The notes under the pieces are model-generated. The model was not told where the DNA came from. It was given only the letters and a program-made list of their open reading frames with translations, and made no database searches. The position numbers and the translations under genes were made by a program. A stretch of 64,000 bases of DNA from Pseudophaeobacter flagellatus. Its GTDB lineage: Bacteria > Pseudomonadota > Alphaproteobacteria > Rhodobacterales > Rhodobacteraceae. Of this stretch, positions 8,965 through 19,017 are shown one piece after another (position 1 is the stretch's first letter; every line of letters starts with the position of its first letter). The stretch covers positions 1-64,000 of the forward strand of contig NZ_JAJQRG010000013.1 in NCBI RefSeq assembly GCF_021228235.1, given 5' to 3'.

Positions 8965-9527
8965 TGCTTGATAACGCAACCTACACTCCGCGTCTGAAAA
9001 CTCTCTACAAGGACACCATCTGTGGTGCCCTGAAAGAAGAGTTCGGCTACAAGAACGATATGCAGCTGCCAAAGCTGGAAAAAATCGTTCTGAACATCGG
9101 CTGTGGTCGTGCTGCTGTCCGTGACAGCAAAAAGGCTAAATCGGCTCAGGCTGATCTCTCTACCATCGCTGGCCAGAAAGCTCTGACCACCGTGGCAAAG
9201 AACTCCATCGCTGGCTTCCGCGTTCGCGAAGGCATGCCGATGGGCGCAAAGGTAACTCTGCGCGGCGACCGGATGTTTGAATTCCTGGATCGTCTGATCA
9301 CCATCGCGATGCCCCGTATCCGTGACTTCCGCGGCGTATCGGGTACCTCCTTTGACGGCCGTGGCAACTATGCCATGGGTCTGAAAGAGCATCTCGTGTT
9401 CCCAGAAATCGATTTTGATAAAATCGACGAAAACTGGGGCATGGATATCGTGATTGCCACCACCGCGAAAACCGACGCGGAAGCAAAGGCGCTGTTGAAA
9501 GCTTTCAACATGCCCTTCAATAGCTGA
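8964..9527 (+). CDS. rplE: 50S ribosomal protein L5
   Basis: This 187-residue L5 binds 5S rRNA in the central protuberance. Family motifs seen are the [12 protein letters not shown] strand, [12 protein letters not shown] and the C-terminal [13 protein letters not shown]. The gene is translationally coupled to rplX. Confidence 0.98.
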   Translation: MLDNATYTPRLKTLYKDTICGALKEEFGYKNDMQLPKLEKIVLNIGCGRAAVRDSKKAKSAQADLSTIAGQKALTTVAKNSIAGFRVREGMPMGAKVTLRGDRMFEFLDRLITIAMPRIRDFRGVSGTSFDGRGNYAMGLKEHLVFPEIDFDKIDENWGMDIVIATTAKTDAEAKALLKAFNMPFNS

Positions 9528-9549
9528 GCGCGGGAAGGATAGTAGAGAC

Positions 9550-9855
9550 ATGGCTAAGAAAAGCATGATCGAACGCGAGAAGAAGCGCGAGCGTCTGGTG
9601 GCAAAATATGCCGCGAAACGCGCCGAGCTGAAAGAAATCGCGAATGACGAATCCAAGTCGATGGAAGAGCGTTTCAAAGCGCGTCTGACACTGGCTAAAC
9701 TGCCGCGGAATTCTTCGGCAACTCGTCTTCACAACCGTTGCCAGCTGACTGGTCGTCCTCACGCTTACTATCGTAAGTTGAAGGTCAGCCGGATCGCGCT
9801 GCGGGAACTGGGCTCGAATGGCCAGATCCCCGGTATGGTGAAATCGAGCTGGTAA
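9550..9855 (+). CDS. rpsN: 30S ribosomal protein S14 (long, zinc-free form)
   Basis: The 101-residue product is the long type of S14. It lacks the paired CxxC zinc motifs of the short form and has one cysteine in [15 protein letters not shown]. It occupies the standard place between rplE and rpsH. Confidence 0.97.
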   Translation: MAKKSMIEREKKRERLVAKYAAKRAELKEIANDESKSMEERFKARLTLAKLPRNSSATRLHNRCQLTGRPHAYYRKLKVSRIALRELGSNGQIPGMVKSSW

Positions 9856-9868
9856 GGGAGAGACAGAT

Positions 9869-10261
9869 ATGAACGATCCTATCGGCGATATGCTCACCCG
9901 TATTCGTAACTCGCAAATGCGTGGCAAATCCACCGTAACCTCCCCAGCGTCAAAGCTGCGGGCCTGGGTTCTGGATGTGCTGGCAGACGAGGGTTACATC
10001 CGCGGCTACGAGAAATCCACTGATGAACGCGGCCATCCGGCGCTGGAAATCAGTCTCAAGTACTACGACGGCGATCCTGTCATTCGTGAAGTGAAGCGGG
10101 TTTCCAAACCTGGCCGTCGCGTTTACATGGGCGTCAATGACATCCCGTCGGTCCGTCAGGGCCTGGGTGTGTCGATTGTCTCCACCCCCAAGGGTGTGAT
10201 GTCGGACGCAAACGCACGCGCAGCCAACGTCGGCGGCGAAGTGCTCTGCACCGTCTTCTAA
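9869..10261 (+). CDS. rpsH: 30S ribosomal protein S8
   Basis: This 130-residue S8 begins [16 protein letters not shown] and ends with the conserved GGEVLCTVF. In E. coli S8 represses the spc operon by binding the mRNA near rplE; whether this occurs here is not visible. It follows rpsN after a GGGAGAG site. Confidence 0.98.
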   Translation: MNDPIGDMLTRIRNSQMRGKSTVTSPASKLRAWVLDVLADEGYIRGYEKSTDERGHPALEISLKYYDGDPVIREVKRVSKPGRRVYMGVNDIPSVRQGLGVSIVSTPKGVMSDANARAANVGGEVLCTVF

Positions 10262-10274
10262 GGAGGCCTAATCG

Positions 10275-10808
10275 ATGTCCCGTATTGGTAAAAAATCGGT
10301 CGAACTGCCCAGCGGTGTTACCGCGAGCGTTTCTGGCCAAAGCGTTGAAGTCAAAGGTCCCAAAGGGACCCGCAGCTTCACTGCAACCGACGATGTCACA
10401 ATCACTGTTGAAGAAAACGCAGTCTCGGTCACGCCTCGCGGCATGTCCAAGCGCGCGCGTCAGCAGTGGGGCATGTCCCGCACCATGGTTGCCAATCTGG
10501 TAACCGGCGTGACCACCGGCTTTAAGAAAGAGCTGGAGATCCAGGGTGTGGGTTACCGGGCTCAGATGCAGGGTACGACCCTGAAGCTGAACCTGGGCTA
10601 CAGCCATGACGTCGAATTTGTTGCTCCGGAAGGTGTTACCATCACCGCGCCGAAGCAGACTGAAATCGTTGTGGAAGGTAACGACCAGCAGCAGGTGGGC
10701 GAAGTAGCGGCGAAAATCCGCGACTGGCGCCGTCCCGAGCCCTATAAAGGCAAAGGCATCCGCTACAAGGGCGAATTTATCTTCCGCAAGGAAGGCAAGA
10801 AGAAGTAA
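10275..10808 (+). CDS. rplF: 50S ribosomal protein L6
   Basis: This 177-residue L6 starts [15 protein letters not shown] and carries the C-terminal [16 protein letters not shown] signature near the sarcin-ricin loop contact. It is preceded by AAGGAGG. Confidence 0.98.
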   Translation: MSRIGKKSVELPSGVTASVSGQSVEVKGPKGTRSFTATDDVTITVEENAVSVTPRGMSKRARQQWGMSRTMVANLVTGVTTGFKKELEIQGVGYRAQMQGTTLKLNLGYSHDVEFVAPEGVTITAPKQTEIVVEGNDQQQVGEVAAKIRDWRRPEPYKGKGIRYKGEFIFRKEGKKK

Positions 10809-10819
10809 GGACCAGCACA

Positions 10820-11179
10820 ATGGCAAACAGCAAACGTACCCTGTTTCTGAAGCGTCGCCTGCGCGTCCGGAACAAACTTCGCAAGGTCAACGCCGGCCGT
10901 CTGCGTCTTTCTGTCCATCGTTCCAACAAGAACCTTTCGGTTCAGTTGATCGACGATCTGGCAGGCAAGACCCTGGCGTCCGCCTCGACCCTGGAAAAAG
11001 ATCTTGGCTTTGTAGGCAAGAGCAACATCGAAGCAGCAACCAAAGTGGGTTCGGTTATCGCCGAGCGTGCCAAGGCTGCAGGCGTCACCGAAGCATACTT
11101 CGACCGTGGCGGCTTCCTGTTTCATGGCAAGGTGAAGGCTCTGGCCGACGCTGCGCGTGAAGGTGGCTTGAAGATCTAA
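10820..11179 (+). CDS. rplR: 50S ribosomal protein L18
   Basis: This 119-residue L18 contacts 5S rRNA. Visible motifs are [21 protein letters not shown] and the terminal [16 protein letters not shown]. After the stop there is an unusually long 112-nt gap before rpsE that contains a GC-rich hairpin. Confidence 0.98.
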   Translation: MANSKRTLFLKRRLRVRNKLRKVNAGRLRLSVHRSNKNLSVQLIDDLAGKTLASASTLEKDLGFVGKSNIEAATKVGSVIAERAKAAGVTEAYFDRGGFLFHGKVKALADAAREGGLKI

Positions 11180-11217
11180 ATATTGCGGGCGGCGCAACCG
11201 CCGCCCCGATGATCCGG

Positions 11218-11241
11218 GAGGCGCGTCCTAGGGCGCGCCTC
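11218..11241 (+). promoter_or_regulatory. GC-rich hairpin between rplR and rpsE
   Basis: An 8-bp stem (11218-11225 with 11234-11241) encloses 8 nt and lacks a T run, so termination is unlikely. It may stabilise or process the spc transcript. Confidence 0.4.
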
Positions 11242-11291
11242 ACCTGGATTGGAACAATTGGCGCCAGGCGCCACACACAAAGGAATGCTTT

Positions 11292-11861
11292 ATGGCAGAA
11301 CGTGATAACCGCCGGGGTAACCGTCGTGACCGCGATGAGACACCGGAATTTGCGGATCGTTTGGTTGCGATCAACCGTGTATCCAAAACCGTAAAAGGCG
11401 GTAAGCGCTTTGGTTTTGCAGCACTGGTTGTTGTTGGTGACCAAAAGGGCCGTGTCGGCTTTGGCAAAGGTAAAGCCAAAGAAGTACCTGAGGCCATCCG
11501 CAAGGCCACCGAACAGGCCAAGCGCCAGATGGTGCGCGTGCCTCTGAAAGAGGGTCGTACCCTGCACCACGACATCGCGGGTCGCCACGGCGCCGGCAAA
11601 GTTGTGATGCGGACCGCGCCTGAAGGTACCGGTATTATTGCTGGTGGTCCTATGCGTGCCGTTTTCGAGATGCTCGGCGTCAAAGACGTTGTCTCGAAGT
11701 CGATCGGGTCGCAGAACCCCTACAACATGATCCGTGCAACCATCAACGGCCTGACAAAAGAGCAGAGCCCTCGTTCGGTTGCCCAGCGTCGTGGTAAAAA
11801 GGTCGCCGACATCCTGCCCAAGCGGGACGAAGCACCTGTTGCTGAAGCAGCAGAAGCGTAA
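11292..11861 (+). CDS. rpsE: 30S ribosomal protein S5
   Basis: This 189-residue S5 has the dsRNA-binding-like N domain with [20 protein letters not shown] and the loop [20 protein letters not shown], the region of classic spectinomycin and accuracy mutations. A charged N-terminal extension (about 20 residues rich in Arg and Asp) is typical of alphaproteobacteria. Confidence 0.98.
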   Translation: MAERDNRRGNRRDRDETPEFADRLVAINRVSKTVKGGKRFGFAALVVVGDQKGRVGFGKGKAKEVPEAIRKATEQAKRQMVRVPLKEGRTLHHDIAGRHGAGKVVMRTAPEGTGIIAGGPMRAVFEMLGVKDVVSKSIGSQNPYNMIRATINGLTKEQSPRSVAQRRGKKVADILPKRDEAPVAEAAEA

Positions 11862-11873
11862 GGAAACGGACAG

Positions 11874-12062
11874 ATGGCTAAAACAATCGTTGTTAAGCAG
11901 ATTGGTTCCCCGATCCGCCGCCCCGCCGACCAGCGCGCAACGCTGATCGGTCTGGGTCTGAACAAGATGCACAAGACACGTGAACTTGAAGATACCCCTT
12001 CGGTTCGCGGCATGGTTCGCAAGGTCTCTCACATGGTCGAGATCATCGAAGAGCGCGACTAA
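11874..12062 (+). CDS. rpmD: 50S ribosomal protein L30
   Basis: This 62-residue L30 has the family core [17 protein letters not shown] and LGLNKM. It is normally followed by rplO, but here a terminator and a DUF1127 gene intervene. Confidence 0.97.
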   Translation: MAKTIVVKQIGSPIRRPADQRATLIGLGLNKMHKTRELEDTPSVRGMVRKVSHMVEIIEERD

Positions 12063-12086
12063 GCTTCTTTGACAGCTTGATTAATG

Positions 12087-12116
12087 ACGCCTCGCAGCTT
12101 GGCTGCGGGGCGTTTT
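12087..12116 (+). terminator. Intrinsic terminator after rpmD
   Basis: A 12-bp stem with one G-U pair (12087-12098 with 12102-12113), a 3-nt loop and a TTTT tail end the rpmC-rpmD segment. The remaining sequence to 12433 shows no gene; it must contain promoter elements for the next gene, which I cannot pinpoint. Confidence 0.9.
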
Positions 12117-12433
12117 ATATTTAGGGCTATGGGCGTATCATTGATTACGGGGCTTGCTCTTCACTACGCTTCGAGCAGGGGACTTATGTCCGAGCCAAAT
12201 GCGACGGAAAGCAGAGATTTGGTCGCGCGGCGTAGATCCTGAGCTTTACAACCAAGGCTGGGGCCGCGACTGATCGGTGTTCACGATTGCACCGCTTATG
12301 CGCTGGATGCATAGCGGGTTGACCAAGGGCGGCGTTGTTTTTCCTAAAATCAATCCTTTATTTCAAACTCACCTAACAAGGTTTGAAAAAAAAGATCGGA
12401 AAATGGGTTCCGGTCGCTACAAGGATAAATACC

Positions 12434-12649
12434 ATGGCACATGTCTATAACACTGCCTCCAGCCAGACCAATTTCTTTGCCCGCCTGCGTGGGCTGCTGC
12501 GCGATATTGGTGCCCACTGGGCCCTGGCCCGTGACTACAAGCGCACCTTTGCCCAGCTTGACCGGCTGACCAACCGTGAGCTTGCCGATATTGGCGTGCG
12601 CCGTTGCGACATCGCCGATATTGCCCGCCGCCACGTCTACGAGGCCTAG
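12434..12649 (+). CDS. DUF1127 (YjiS-like) small protein
   Basis: I start at the ATG at 12434, after AAGGATAAATACC, giving 71 residues; an in-frame extension upstream starts with a non-ATG codon and looks non-coding. The C-terminal half has the DUF1127 pattern with LTNRELADIGVRRCDI. In Rhodobacter the DUF1127 protein CcaF1 is an RNA-binding protein linked to stress sRNAs, so an RNA-related role is possible but unproven. The gene is isolated between two terminators within the spc cluster. Confidence 0.85.
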   Translation: MAHVYNTASSQTNFFARLRGLLRDIGAHWALARDYKRTFAQLDRLTNRELADIGVRRCDIADIARRHVYEA

Positions 12650-12697
12650 GGCCAAACATCTATGGCCTGATGCCTTCCCCGACTGGGGGATTGCAAT

Positions 12698-12724
12698 CGC
12701 CTCTGCAAAGCGCAGGGGCGTTTT
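12698..12724 (+). terminator. Intrinsic terminator after the DUF1127 gene
   Basis: A 9-bp stem with one G-U pair (12698-12706 with 12712-12720), a 5-nt loop and TTTT. The gap onward to rplO at 12956 holds no gene and presumably carries the rplO-secY-adk promoter. Confidence 0.85.
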
Positions 12725-12955
12725 GCGTTTTGCCATACCATGGCTATCGCGCTAAGGTGATTGGGTGAGGCCAACAGCCTGCCCTCTGGCGCATTGACGT
12801 ATTGGCGCATTGGCACGCTTGGGGCTTGATCCGGTGGGGCAGGGCAGCTATACGCCTGCGGTGGCCTATCGAGGCCATGGAATCACATTAATAACATGCC
12901 GTGGTTGTCCCTGTTTTCCGCTTCTGGGGGCACATCCGGCGATAGGAGAAGCGAA

Positions 12956-13426
12956 ATGAAACTTCACGAACTCAGCGACAACCCAGGTGCCTCCAAGAAA
13001 CGCATGCGTGTTGCCCGTGGCCCCGGCTCTGGCAAGGGCAAAATGGGTGGCCGTGGTATCAAGGGTCAGAAATCCCGTTCGGGTGTGTCGATCAACGGCT
13101 ATGAAGGCGGTCAGATGCCTTTGTACCAACGTCTGCCTAAGCGTGGCTTTACCAAGCCAAACCGCAAGGCCTTTGCCGTGGTGAACCTGGGCCTGATCCA
13201 GAAATTCATCGACCTGGGCAAATTGGACGCTGCGTCGATCACCGAAGACAGCCTGGTTGCTTCGGGTCTGCTGCGTCGCAAAAAAGACGGTGTTCGTGTT
13301 CTGGCCAAGGGTGAATTCACCGCTAAGGCCACCATCACCGTGACAGGCGCATCTGCCGCTGCTGTTGACGCAGTTGCAAAGGCCGGTGGCGCATTGACCG
13401 TGGCAGAAGCAGCCGCAGCTGAGTAA
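12956..13426 (+). CDS. rplO: 50S ribosomal protein L15
   Basis: The start is the ATG following AGGAG at 12944-12948; it gives the family N terminus [19 protein letters not shown]. The product has 156 residues. The Gly/Lys-rich region [12 protein letters not shown] and the QRLPKRGF motif are typical of L15. An in-frame start 60 nt upstream is not supported by homology. Confidence 0.97.
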   Translation: MKLHELSDNPGASKKRMRVARGPGSGKGKMGGRGIKGQKSRSGVSINGYEGGQMPLYQRLPKRGFTKPNRKAFAVVNLGLIQKFIDLGKLDAASITEDSLVASGLLRRKKDGVRVLAKGEFTAKATITVTGASAAAVDAVAKAGGALTVAEAAAAE

Positions 13427-13536
13427 CGGCTTGTGAGCGGCGATAATGCCGCTTACACATGTCATCAGTTTTCCAGTACGCCGTCCGAGCCGGAAAAGGG
13501 TTCCGGGCGGCGTTTTCGCAAAAAGAGACCCATTTC

Positions 13537-14901
13537 ATGGTATCAGCAGCAGAACAAATGGCAGCGAACACCAGCTGGTCCGCACTTGGCAAAGCCACGG
13601 ATCTGCGCAATCGCATCTTGTTTACGCTTGGCCTTCTGATCGTTTATCGCCTTGGCACCTTTATTCCGGTTCCAGGCATCGATTCAGGCGCCCTGCGTGA
13701 CTTTATGGAAGCGGCGGGGCAGGGCATTGGCGGCATGGTGTCGATGTTCACCGGTGGCGCCCTTGGCCGTATGGGCATCTTTGCCCTGGGCATTATGCCC
13801 TATATTTCGGCCTCGATCATTGTCCAGTTGCTGACCTCGATGGTCCCGGCGCTTGAGCAGCTCAAAAAAGAGGGCGCGCAGGGCCAGAAGAAAATCAGCC
13901 AATACACCCGCTACGGCACCGTGCTTCTGGCCACGGCCCAGTCCTACGGGCTGGCGGTTTCGCTGGAAGCGGGGGATCTGGCGACCGATCCGGGCATGTA
14001 TTTCCGCATGGCCTGCATGATTACCCTGGTCGGGGGCACCATGTTCCTGATGTGGCTGGGCGAGCAAATCACTCAGCGCGGCCTGGGCAATGGTATTTCG
14101 CTGATCATCTTTGTCGGCATCATTGCCGAGGTTCCGGCCTCTATCGCGCAGTTCTTTGCCTCTGGCCGTTCCGGTGCGATCAGCCCAGCGGTGATTATCG
14201 GTGTGATCCTGATGGTGATTGCGGTGATCATGTTTGTGGTGTTCATGGAACGCGCCCTGCGTAAGATCCACATTCAGTACCCCCGCCGCCAGGTTGGCAT
14301 GAAGGTCTATGATGGCGGGTCTTCGCATCTGCCGGTCAAGGTGAACCCTGCAGGTGTGATCCCGGCGATCTTTGCCAGCTCTCTGCTGCTGTTGCCAACC
14401 ACGATTTCGGCCTTCTCGTCTGGCGCGACCAATGGGCCGGTGATGTCCTGGATGCTGGCCAACTTTGGCCCCGGTCAGCCGTTGTACCTGTTGTTCTTTG
14501 TCTCGATGATCGTGTTCTTTGCCTATTTTTACACCTTCAACGTGGCGTTTAAGCCCGAGGACGTGGCGAATAATCTGAAGAACCAGAACGGCTTTGTGCC
14601 TGGCATTCGCCCCGGCAAAAAGACTGCTGAATACATCGAATATGTTGTGAACCGTATCCTGGTTCTTGGCTCGATGTATCTGGCGCTGGTCTGCCTGCTG
14701 CCCGAAGTGCTGCGCGGACAGTTTGCCTTCCCGGTCTATTTTGGCGGGACATCGGTGCTGATTGTTGTCTCTGTGACCATGGATACCATCCAGCAGGCGC
14801 AAAGCCATCTTCTGGCGCATCAGTATGAAGGCCTTATCGAGAAGAGCCAGCTGCGCGGGCGCAACAAGAAGCGTGCAAAACGGGGGCCGTCTCGTCGATG
14901 A
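13537..14901 (+). CDS. secY: Protein translocase subunit SecY
   Basis: I choose the ATG at 13537, giving 454 residues beginning [14 protein letters not shown]; a start 78 nt upstream would add an unrelated segment. The ten membrane helices of the Sec channel are visible as hydrophobic blocks, with the conserved cytoplasmic loops [11 protein letters not shown] and [13 protein letters not shown]. SecY forms the channel for secretion and membrane insertion together with SecE and SecG. Its stop overlaps the adk start by 4 nt. Confidence 0.97.
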   Translation: MVSAAEQMAANTSWSALGKATDLRNRILFTLGLLIVYRLGTFIPVPGIDSGALRDFMEAAGQGIGGMVSMFTGGALGRMGIFALGIMPYISASIIVQLLTSMVPALEQLKKEGAQGQKKISQYTRYGTVLLATAQSYGLAVSLEAGDLATDPGMYFRMACMITLVGGTMFLMWLGEQITQRGLGNGISLIIFVGIIAEVPASIAQFFASGRSGAISPAVIIGVILMVIAVIMFVVFMERALRKIHIQYPRRQVGMKVYDGGSSHLPVKVNPAGVIPAIFASSLLLLPTTISAFSSGATNGPVMSWMLANFGPGQPLYLLFFVSMIVFFAYFYTFNVAFKPEDVANNLKNQNGFVPGIRPGKKTAEYIEYVVNRILVLGSMYLALVCLLPEVLRGQFAFPVYFGGTSVLIVVSVTMDTIQQAQSHLLAHQYEGLIEKSQLRGRNKKRAKRGPSRR

Positions 14902-15545
14902 GCAATATCATTCTTTTGGGACCACCCGGCGCGGGTAAAGGGACGCAGGCGCGTCAGCTTGTCGAAAGCCGGGGCATGGTTCAGCTCTCGACCGGGGATA
15001 TGCTGCGCGAGGCGCAGGCCTCCGGGTCCGAGATGGGCAAGAAAGTCGCAGAGGTCATCGCCCGCGGCGAGCTGGTGACGGACGATATCGTCATTGGTCT
15101 GATCCGCGAGAAAATTGCCGAAGGCGCAGAGGGGGGCTTCATCTTTGACGGCTTCCCCCGCACCCTGGGCCAGGCGGATGCCTTGGGTGATTTGCTGGCA
15201 GAAATGGGTCTGAGCCTGGACGGTGTGATCGAGATGGCGGTGGATGACGGCGCTCTGGTCGCGCGCATTACCGGTCGCTCTACCTGCGGCGGCTGCGGAG
15301 AGGTCTACCACGATCAGACCAAGCCCTGGCCGGCCGATGGAAAGTGCAGCAACTGCGGTAGCTCGGATGTAAAGCGCCGTGCGGACGACAATGAGGAGAG
15401 CCTCAAGACACGTCTGATGGAGTATTACAAAAAGACTTCGCCATTGCTGGGTTACTACTATGCCAAGGGCGATCTGCACTCTGTTGATGGGCTGCAGGCC
15501 ATGGAGGCCGTCGCCGCGGATATCGCAGCGGCGCTGGAGGCCTGA
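14898..15545 (+). CDS. adk: Adenylate kinase (zinc-lid type)
   Basis: This 215-residue enzyme interconverts ATP plus AMP and two ADP. The P-loop GPPGAGKGT lies at residues 8-16, with the AMP-binding FDGFPRT at about 83-89. The lid carries four cysteines (Cys130, Cys133, Cys150, Cys153), so it is the zinc-stabilised form rather than the E. coli type. Its overlap with secY is the common arrangement at the end of the spc cluster. Confidence 0.97.
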   Translation: MSNIILLGPPGAGKGTQARQLVESRGMVQLSTGDMLREAQASGSEMGKKVAEVIARGELVTDDIVIGLIREKIAEGAEGGFIFDGFPRTLGQADALGDLLAEMGLSLDGVIEMAVDDGALVARITGRSTCGGCGEVYHDQTKPWPADGKCSNCGSSDVKRRADDNEESLKTRLMEYYKKTSPLLGYYYAKGDLHSVDGLQAMEAVAADIAAALEA

Positions 15546-15580
15546 GATCGCACCGCGACCGTATCGAGGAACGTGATGGA

Positions 15581-15601
15581 GGAGCCTGCGGGCTCCTTTT
15601 T
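15581..15601 (+). terminator. Intrinsic terminator after adk
   Basis: A 6-bp GC stem (15581-15586 with 15591-15596), extendable by one A-T pair, with a 4-nt loop and five T residues. Confidence 0.85.
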
Positions 15602-15737
15602 CTTTCGCCAGGATGCTTCGCCAACCCTGCCGCTGGCAAGATACCCTGGAGTTGGGTGGGAGGAGCGCTTTACAGCAGGGGGGGGGAAAGGGTTATATCC
15701 GTGCTTAACCCATCCATTTGCTAAAAAGGTTTCTGCC

Positions 15738-16118
15738 GTGAAGCTCATCTGTTCGATACTCTGCTTTACCACCCTTGCGGTTTCTGCCCAGGCGCAGGAC
15801 CTTTATGTCGATAGCCCCGAGGGCTGCGATATTGTCATGTCCAACCCAGACGGGATGCTGGACTATGCGGGCGAAGGCGGAATGATCCTTGAAGAAACGG
15901 GCTTTAGCTCGTTGGAGTATTTCTGCAGCTTTACCCCAAAAGCGCTGTACCAGTGGCAGGTCTATGATGTGACGACGCATGTGGGCCATTGTGAGATGCC
16001 GGGACCGGAATATGTGCCGCAGATGTTCACCATTGTGCGCAACCCGGATGAGCCGGGCATCATTTCTATTTTCACCGGTGACTCAGAGCCTATCCGCTTT
16101 TACGGCTGCTCATCTTGA
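15738..16118 (+). CDS. Small secreted protein of unknown function
   Basis: I do not recognise the family. The GTG at 15738 gives 126 residues; it is the only start that places a signal peptide at the N terminus (MKLICSILCFTTLAVSAQA, predicted cut before QD). The mature protein has four cysteines, apparently suited to two disulfides. It lies between the adk terminator and rpsM, isolated from both ribosomal segments, with no good upstream ribosome binding site beyond AAAAGG. A periplasmic location is inferred. Confidence 0.65.
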   Translation: MKLICSILCFTTLAVSAQAQDLYVDSPEGCDIVMSNPDGMLDYAGEGGMILEETGFSSLEYFCSFTPKALYQWQVYDVTTHVGHCEMPGPEYVPQMFTIVRNPDEPGIISIFTGDSEPIRFYGCSS

Positions 16119-16361
16119 GGCCAATTTGCTGAAAAGCCCGCATTTTGAGGAAAAGAAGCCTGATGCCCCCTTGACGGGTTGACGCTCTGTCTGATTCCTC
16201 ATACGCAAACCCATCCCTTTGCGGGATGATTCCATGTGGGCGGATTCTTTTGCCTGCATGACCACCTCAAAATGCTGGACTGCGCGGCCCCGTCGCCCTG
16301 GTCAAGCGTTGTGAAAAAAGGTTCTGGGACTACGGAACCGCAACGAAAAGGAAAGTGACAC

Positions 16362-16730
16362 GTGGCACGTATTGCCGGCGTAAACATTCCCGCTGCTAAG
16401 CGGGTACCTATCGCCCTCACATATATCACCGGAATCGGAAACACCTCGGCCGCGACTATCTGCGAAGCCGTTGGCATTGACACGGCCCGCCGTGTGAATG
16501 AACTGTCCGACTCTGAAGTTCTGTCCATCCGTGAATATATCGATGCAAACTTCACCGTTGAAGGTGACCTGCGTCGTGAAGTTCAGATGAACGTCAAGCG
16601 TTTGATGGACCTGGGTTGCTACCGCGGCCTGCGTCATCGTCGTAATCTGCCCGTTCGCGGCCAGCGTACCCACACTAACGCTCGTACTCGCAAAGGTCCT
16701 GCAAAGGCCATTGCTGGTAAGAAGAAGTAA
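16362..16730 (+). CDS. rpsM: 30S ribosomal protein S13
   Basis: The 122-residue S13 starts at a GTG that gives (M)ARIAGVNIP, the family N terminus, preceded by GGAAAG. It has [10 protein letters not shown] and the C-terminal [14 protein letters not shown] tail that contacts P-site tRNA. It opens the alpha segment. rpsD is absent from this cluster, as usual in alphaproteobacteria. Confidence 0.97.
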   Translation: MARIAGVNIPAAKRVPIALTYITGIGNTSAATICEAVGIDTARRVNELSDSEVLSIREYIDANFTVEGDLRREVQMNVKRLMDLGCYRGLRHRRNLPVRGQRTHTNARTRKGPAKAIAGKKK

Positions 16731-16746
16731 AGGGAGGGTTTGATCA

Positions 16747-17136
16747 ATGGCACGCGATAAGACTCGTACTAAGAAAAAAGAGCGCAAGAACATCGCCACA
16801 GGCGTTGCTCACGTGAACTCTTCGTTCAACAACACCAAAATCCTGATCTCTGATGTTCAGGGTAATGCGATTGCATGGTCCTCTGCTGGTTCCATGGGCT
16901 TCAAAGGGTCGCGTAAATCGACACCTTATGCTGCTCAGATGGCTGCAGAAGATGCAGGCAAAAAAGCGCAGGATCACGGTGTTAAGACCCTCGAAGTCGA
17001 AGTTCAGGGCCCCGGTGGCGGTCGTGAATCGGCGCTGCGCGCTCTGGCCGCAGTTGGGTTCAACATCACCTCGATCCGCGACGTTACACCTATGGCGCAC
17101 AACGGCTGCCGTCCGCCAAAGCGCCGTCGCGTTTAA
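16747..17136 (+). CDS. rpsK: 30S ribosomal protein S11
   Basis: The 129-residue S11 of the 30S platform has [31 protein letters not shown] and the C-terminal [11 protein letters not shown]. It follows rpsM after a GGGAGG site. Confidence 0.98.
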   Translation: MARDKTRTKKKERKNIATGVAHVNSSFNNTKILISDVQGNAIAWSSAGSMGFKGSRKSTPYAAQMAAEDAGKKAQDHGVKTLEVEVQGPGGGRESALRALAAVGFNITSIRDVTPMAHNGCRPPKRRRV

Positions 17137-17151
17137 TCTTCGAGCATTACG

Positions 17152-17181
17152 CTGGGGCTCTGCTTGTTTGCTGAGCCCCAG
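17152..17181 (+). terminator. Hairpin between rpsK and rpoA
   Basis: A perfect 9-bp stem (17152-17160 with 17173-17181) with a 12-nt loop and no T run. It may attenuate or process the transcript ahead of rpoA rather than terminate it fully. Confidence 0.5.
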
Positions 17182-17249
17182 TACGTCATTTTAAACCTCG
17201 GGCGTCTGCACCTTCGGACATGAGGTACAGACAGGAATGGAGGGACTGC

Positions 17250-18266
17250 ATGATCCATAAAAATTGGGCAGAGCTGATCAAGCCTACGCAGCTTGAAGCT
17301 AAGCCGGGTAACGATCCCGCTCGTCAGGCAACAATTATTGCCGAACCACTGGAGCGCGGTTTTGGCCTGACGCTTGGTAACGCACTGCGCCGTGTTCTGA
17401 TGAGCTCGCTGCAGGGTGCTGCAATCACATCCGTACAGATCGACAATGTTCTGCACGAATTTTCCAGCGTCGCAGGTGTACGTGAAGACGTCACCGATAT
17501 CATCCTCAACCTGAAGGGTGTTTCGCTGCGCATGGAAGTCGAAGGCCCCAAGCGCCTGTCGATCAACGCCAAAGGCCCAGCTGTTGTTACCGCCGGTGAC
17601 ATCTCTGAGTCCGCAGGCATCGAGGTTCTGAACCGCGAGCATGTTATCTGCCACCTTGATGATGGCGCTGACCTGTTCATGGAACTGACCGTGAATACCG
17701 GCAAGGGCTATGTCTCTGCCGACAAGAACAAGCCGGAAGATGCACCCATTGGTCTGATCCCAATCGATGCAATCTATTCGCCGGTGAAGAAGGTGTCTTA
17801 TGATGTTCAGCCCACCCGTGAGGGCCAGGTGCTGGATTATGATAAGCTGACCTTGAAAATCGAAACAGACGGTTCTGTTACGCCTGATGACGCGCTGGCC
17901 TATGCTGCCCGCATCTTGCAGGACCAGCTGTCGATCTTCGTCAACTTCGAAGAACCCGAATCGGCGAACCGTCAGGACGAAGACGACGGTCTTGAGTTCA
18001 ACCCGCTTCTGCTCAAGAAAGTGGATGAGCTGGAATTGTCGGTACGGTCTGCAAACTGCCTCAAGAACGACAACATTGTCTACATCGGCGATCTGATCCA
18101 GAAGACCGAAGCAGAAATGCTGCGCACGCCAAACTTTGGCCGCAAGTCGCTCAACGAGATCAAAGAAGTGCTGTCCGGCATGGGTCTGCACCTCGGCATG
18201 GACGTCGAGGACTGGCCACCAGACAACATCGAAGATCTGGCCAAGAAATTCGAAGACACGTTCTAA
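17250..18266 (+). CDS. rpoA: RNA polymerase alpha subunit
   Basis: The ATG at 17250 follows GGAGG and gives the family start [16 protein letters not shown] and 338 residues. The N-terminal domain (about 1-235) forms the dimer that nucleates polymerase assembly; [17 protein letters not shown]-like sequence is visible near residue 45. The C-terminal domain carries [13 protein letters not shown] and [14 protein letters not shown], the DNA- and activator-binding part. Confidence 0.98.
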   Translation: MIHKNWAELIKPTQLEAKPGNDPARQATIIAEPLERGFGLTLGNALRRVLMSSLQGAAITSVQIDNVLHEFSSVAGVREDVTDIILNLKGVSLRMEVEGPKRLSINAKGPAVVTAGDISESAGIEVLNREHVICHLDDGADLFMELTVNTGKGYVSADKNKPEDAPIGLIPIDAIYSPVKKVSYDVQPTREGQVLDYDKLTLKIETDGSVTPDDALAYAARILQDQLSIFVNFEEPESANRQDEDDGLEFNPLLLKKVDELELSVRSANCLKNDNIVYIGDLIQKTEAEMLRTPNFGRKSLNEIKEVLSGMGLHLGMDVEDWPPDNIEDLAKKFEDTF

Positions 18267-18288
18267 GAATTTCCCGGCGCTACGAGTT

Positions 18289-18314
18289 TAAGGGCAGGCT
18301 GCGGTCTGCCCTTA
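18289..18314 (+). terminator. Hairpin between rpoA and rplQ
   Basis: A 9-bp stem (18289-18297 with 18306-18314) with an 8-nt loop and no T run. It lies in a 153-nt gap and may tune the level of rplQ relative to rpoA. Confidence 0.5.
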
Positions 18315-18419
18315 ACCAATGCCCGCACTGGCGGGGAAAGATGGGCAGATGCCCCAAGGAGAGCAGCTGACACGCATCGGCTGACAGACAAAGCAAAACG
18401 CGAAAGAAGGAATTAGACA

Positions 18420-18845
18420 ATGCGTCACGCACGTGGTTACCGCCGCCTCAACCGTACTCATGAGCACCGTAAGGCCCTGTTCTCCAACATGGCTGGCTCG
18501 CTGATCGAGCACGAGCAGATCAAAACGACTCTGCCCAAGGCAAAAGAATTGCGCCCAATCATCGAAAAGATGATCACCCTGGCAAAACGTGGCGATCTGC
18601 ACGCCCGTCGTCAGGCCAACGCGCGCCTGAAAGAAGACCAGTATGTCGCCAAACTGTTTGACGTGCTTGGCCCTCGCTACAAAGACCGTCAGGGCGGCTA
18701 TGTTCGTATCCTGAAAGCCGGCTTCCGCTATGGTGACATGGCGCCGATGGCGATCATCGAATTTGTCGACCGTGACGTTTCCGCCAAGGGTGCTGCCGAC
18801 AAGGCACGTCTTGCGGCTGAAATCGAAGCTGACGACGCAGAATAA
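18420..18845 (+). CDS. rplQ: 50S ribosomal protein L17
   Basis: The 141-residue L17 begins [20 protein letters not shown] and contains [18 protein letters not shown], both family hallmarks. An acidic Ala/Asp-rich tail extends beyond the E. coli length. It is the last gene of the ribosomal cluster. Confidence 0.98.
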   Translation: MRHARGYRRLNRTHEHRKALFSNMAGSLIEHEQIKTTLPKAKELRPIIEKMITLAKRGDLHARRQANARLKEDQYVAKLFDVLGPRYKDRQGGYVRILKAGFRYGDMAPMAIIEFVDRDVSAKGAADKARLAAEIEADDAE

Positions 18846-18878
18846 GATTTCTGGCCCCAACAGTGGGTTTGGAATTGG

Positions 18879-18907
18879 CCCCCGTCTGGTTTCAGGCGGG
18901 GGTTTTT
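18879..18907 (+). terminator. Intrinsic terminator after rplQ
   Basis: A 10-bp stem with one wobble (18879-18888 with 18893-18902), a 4-nt loop and five T residues end the alpha segment. Confidence 0.92.
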
Positions 18908-19017
18908 CGTTGTCTGGCGTTTCTGTCGACAATGTACCGTCGTCGGCATGTTCTCAGTGCTTGCAATCCGGGGTGTGGCTCCGCATATCCTGAGGGAGCA
19001 CAATTCTCGGAGGTCCC

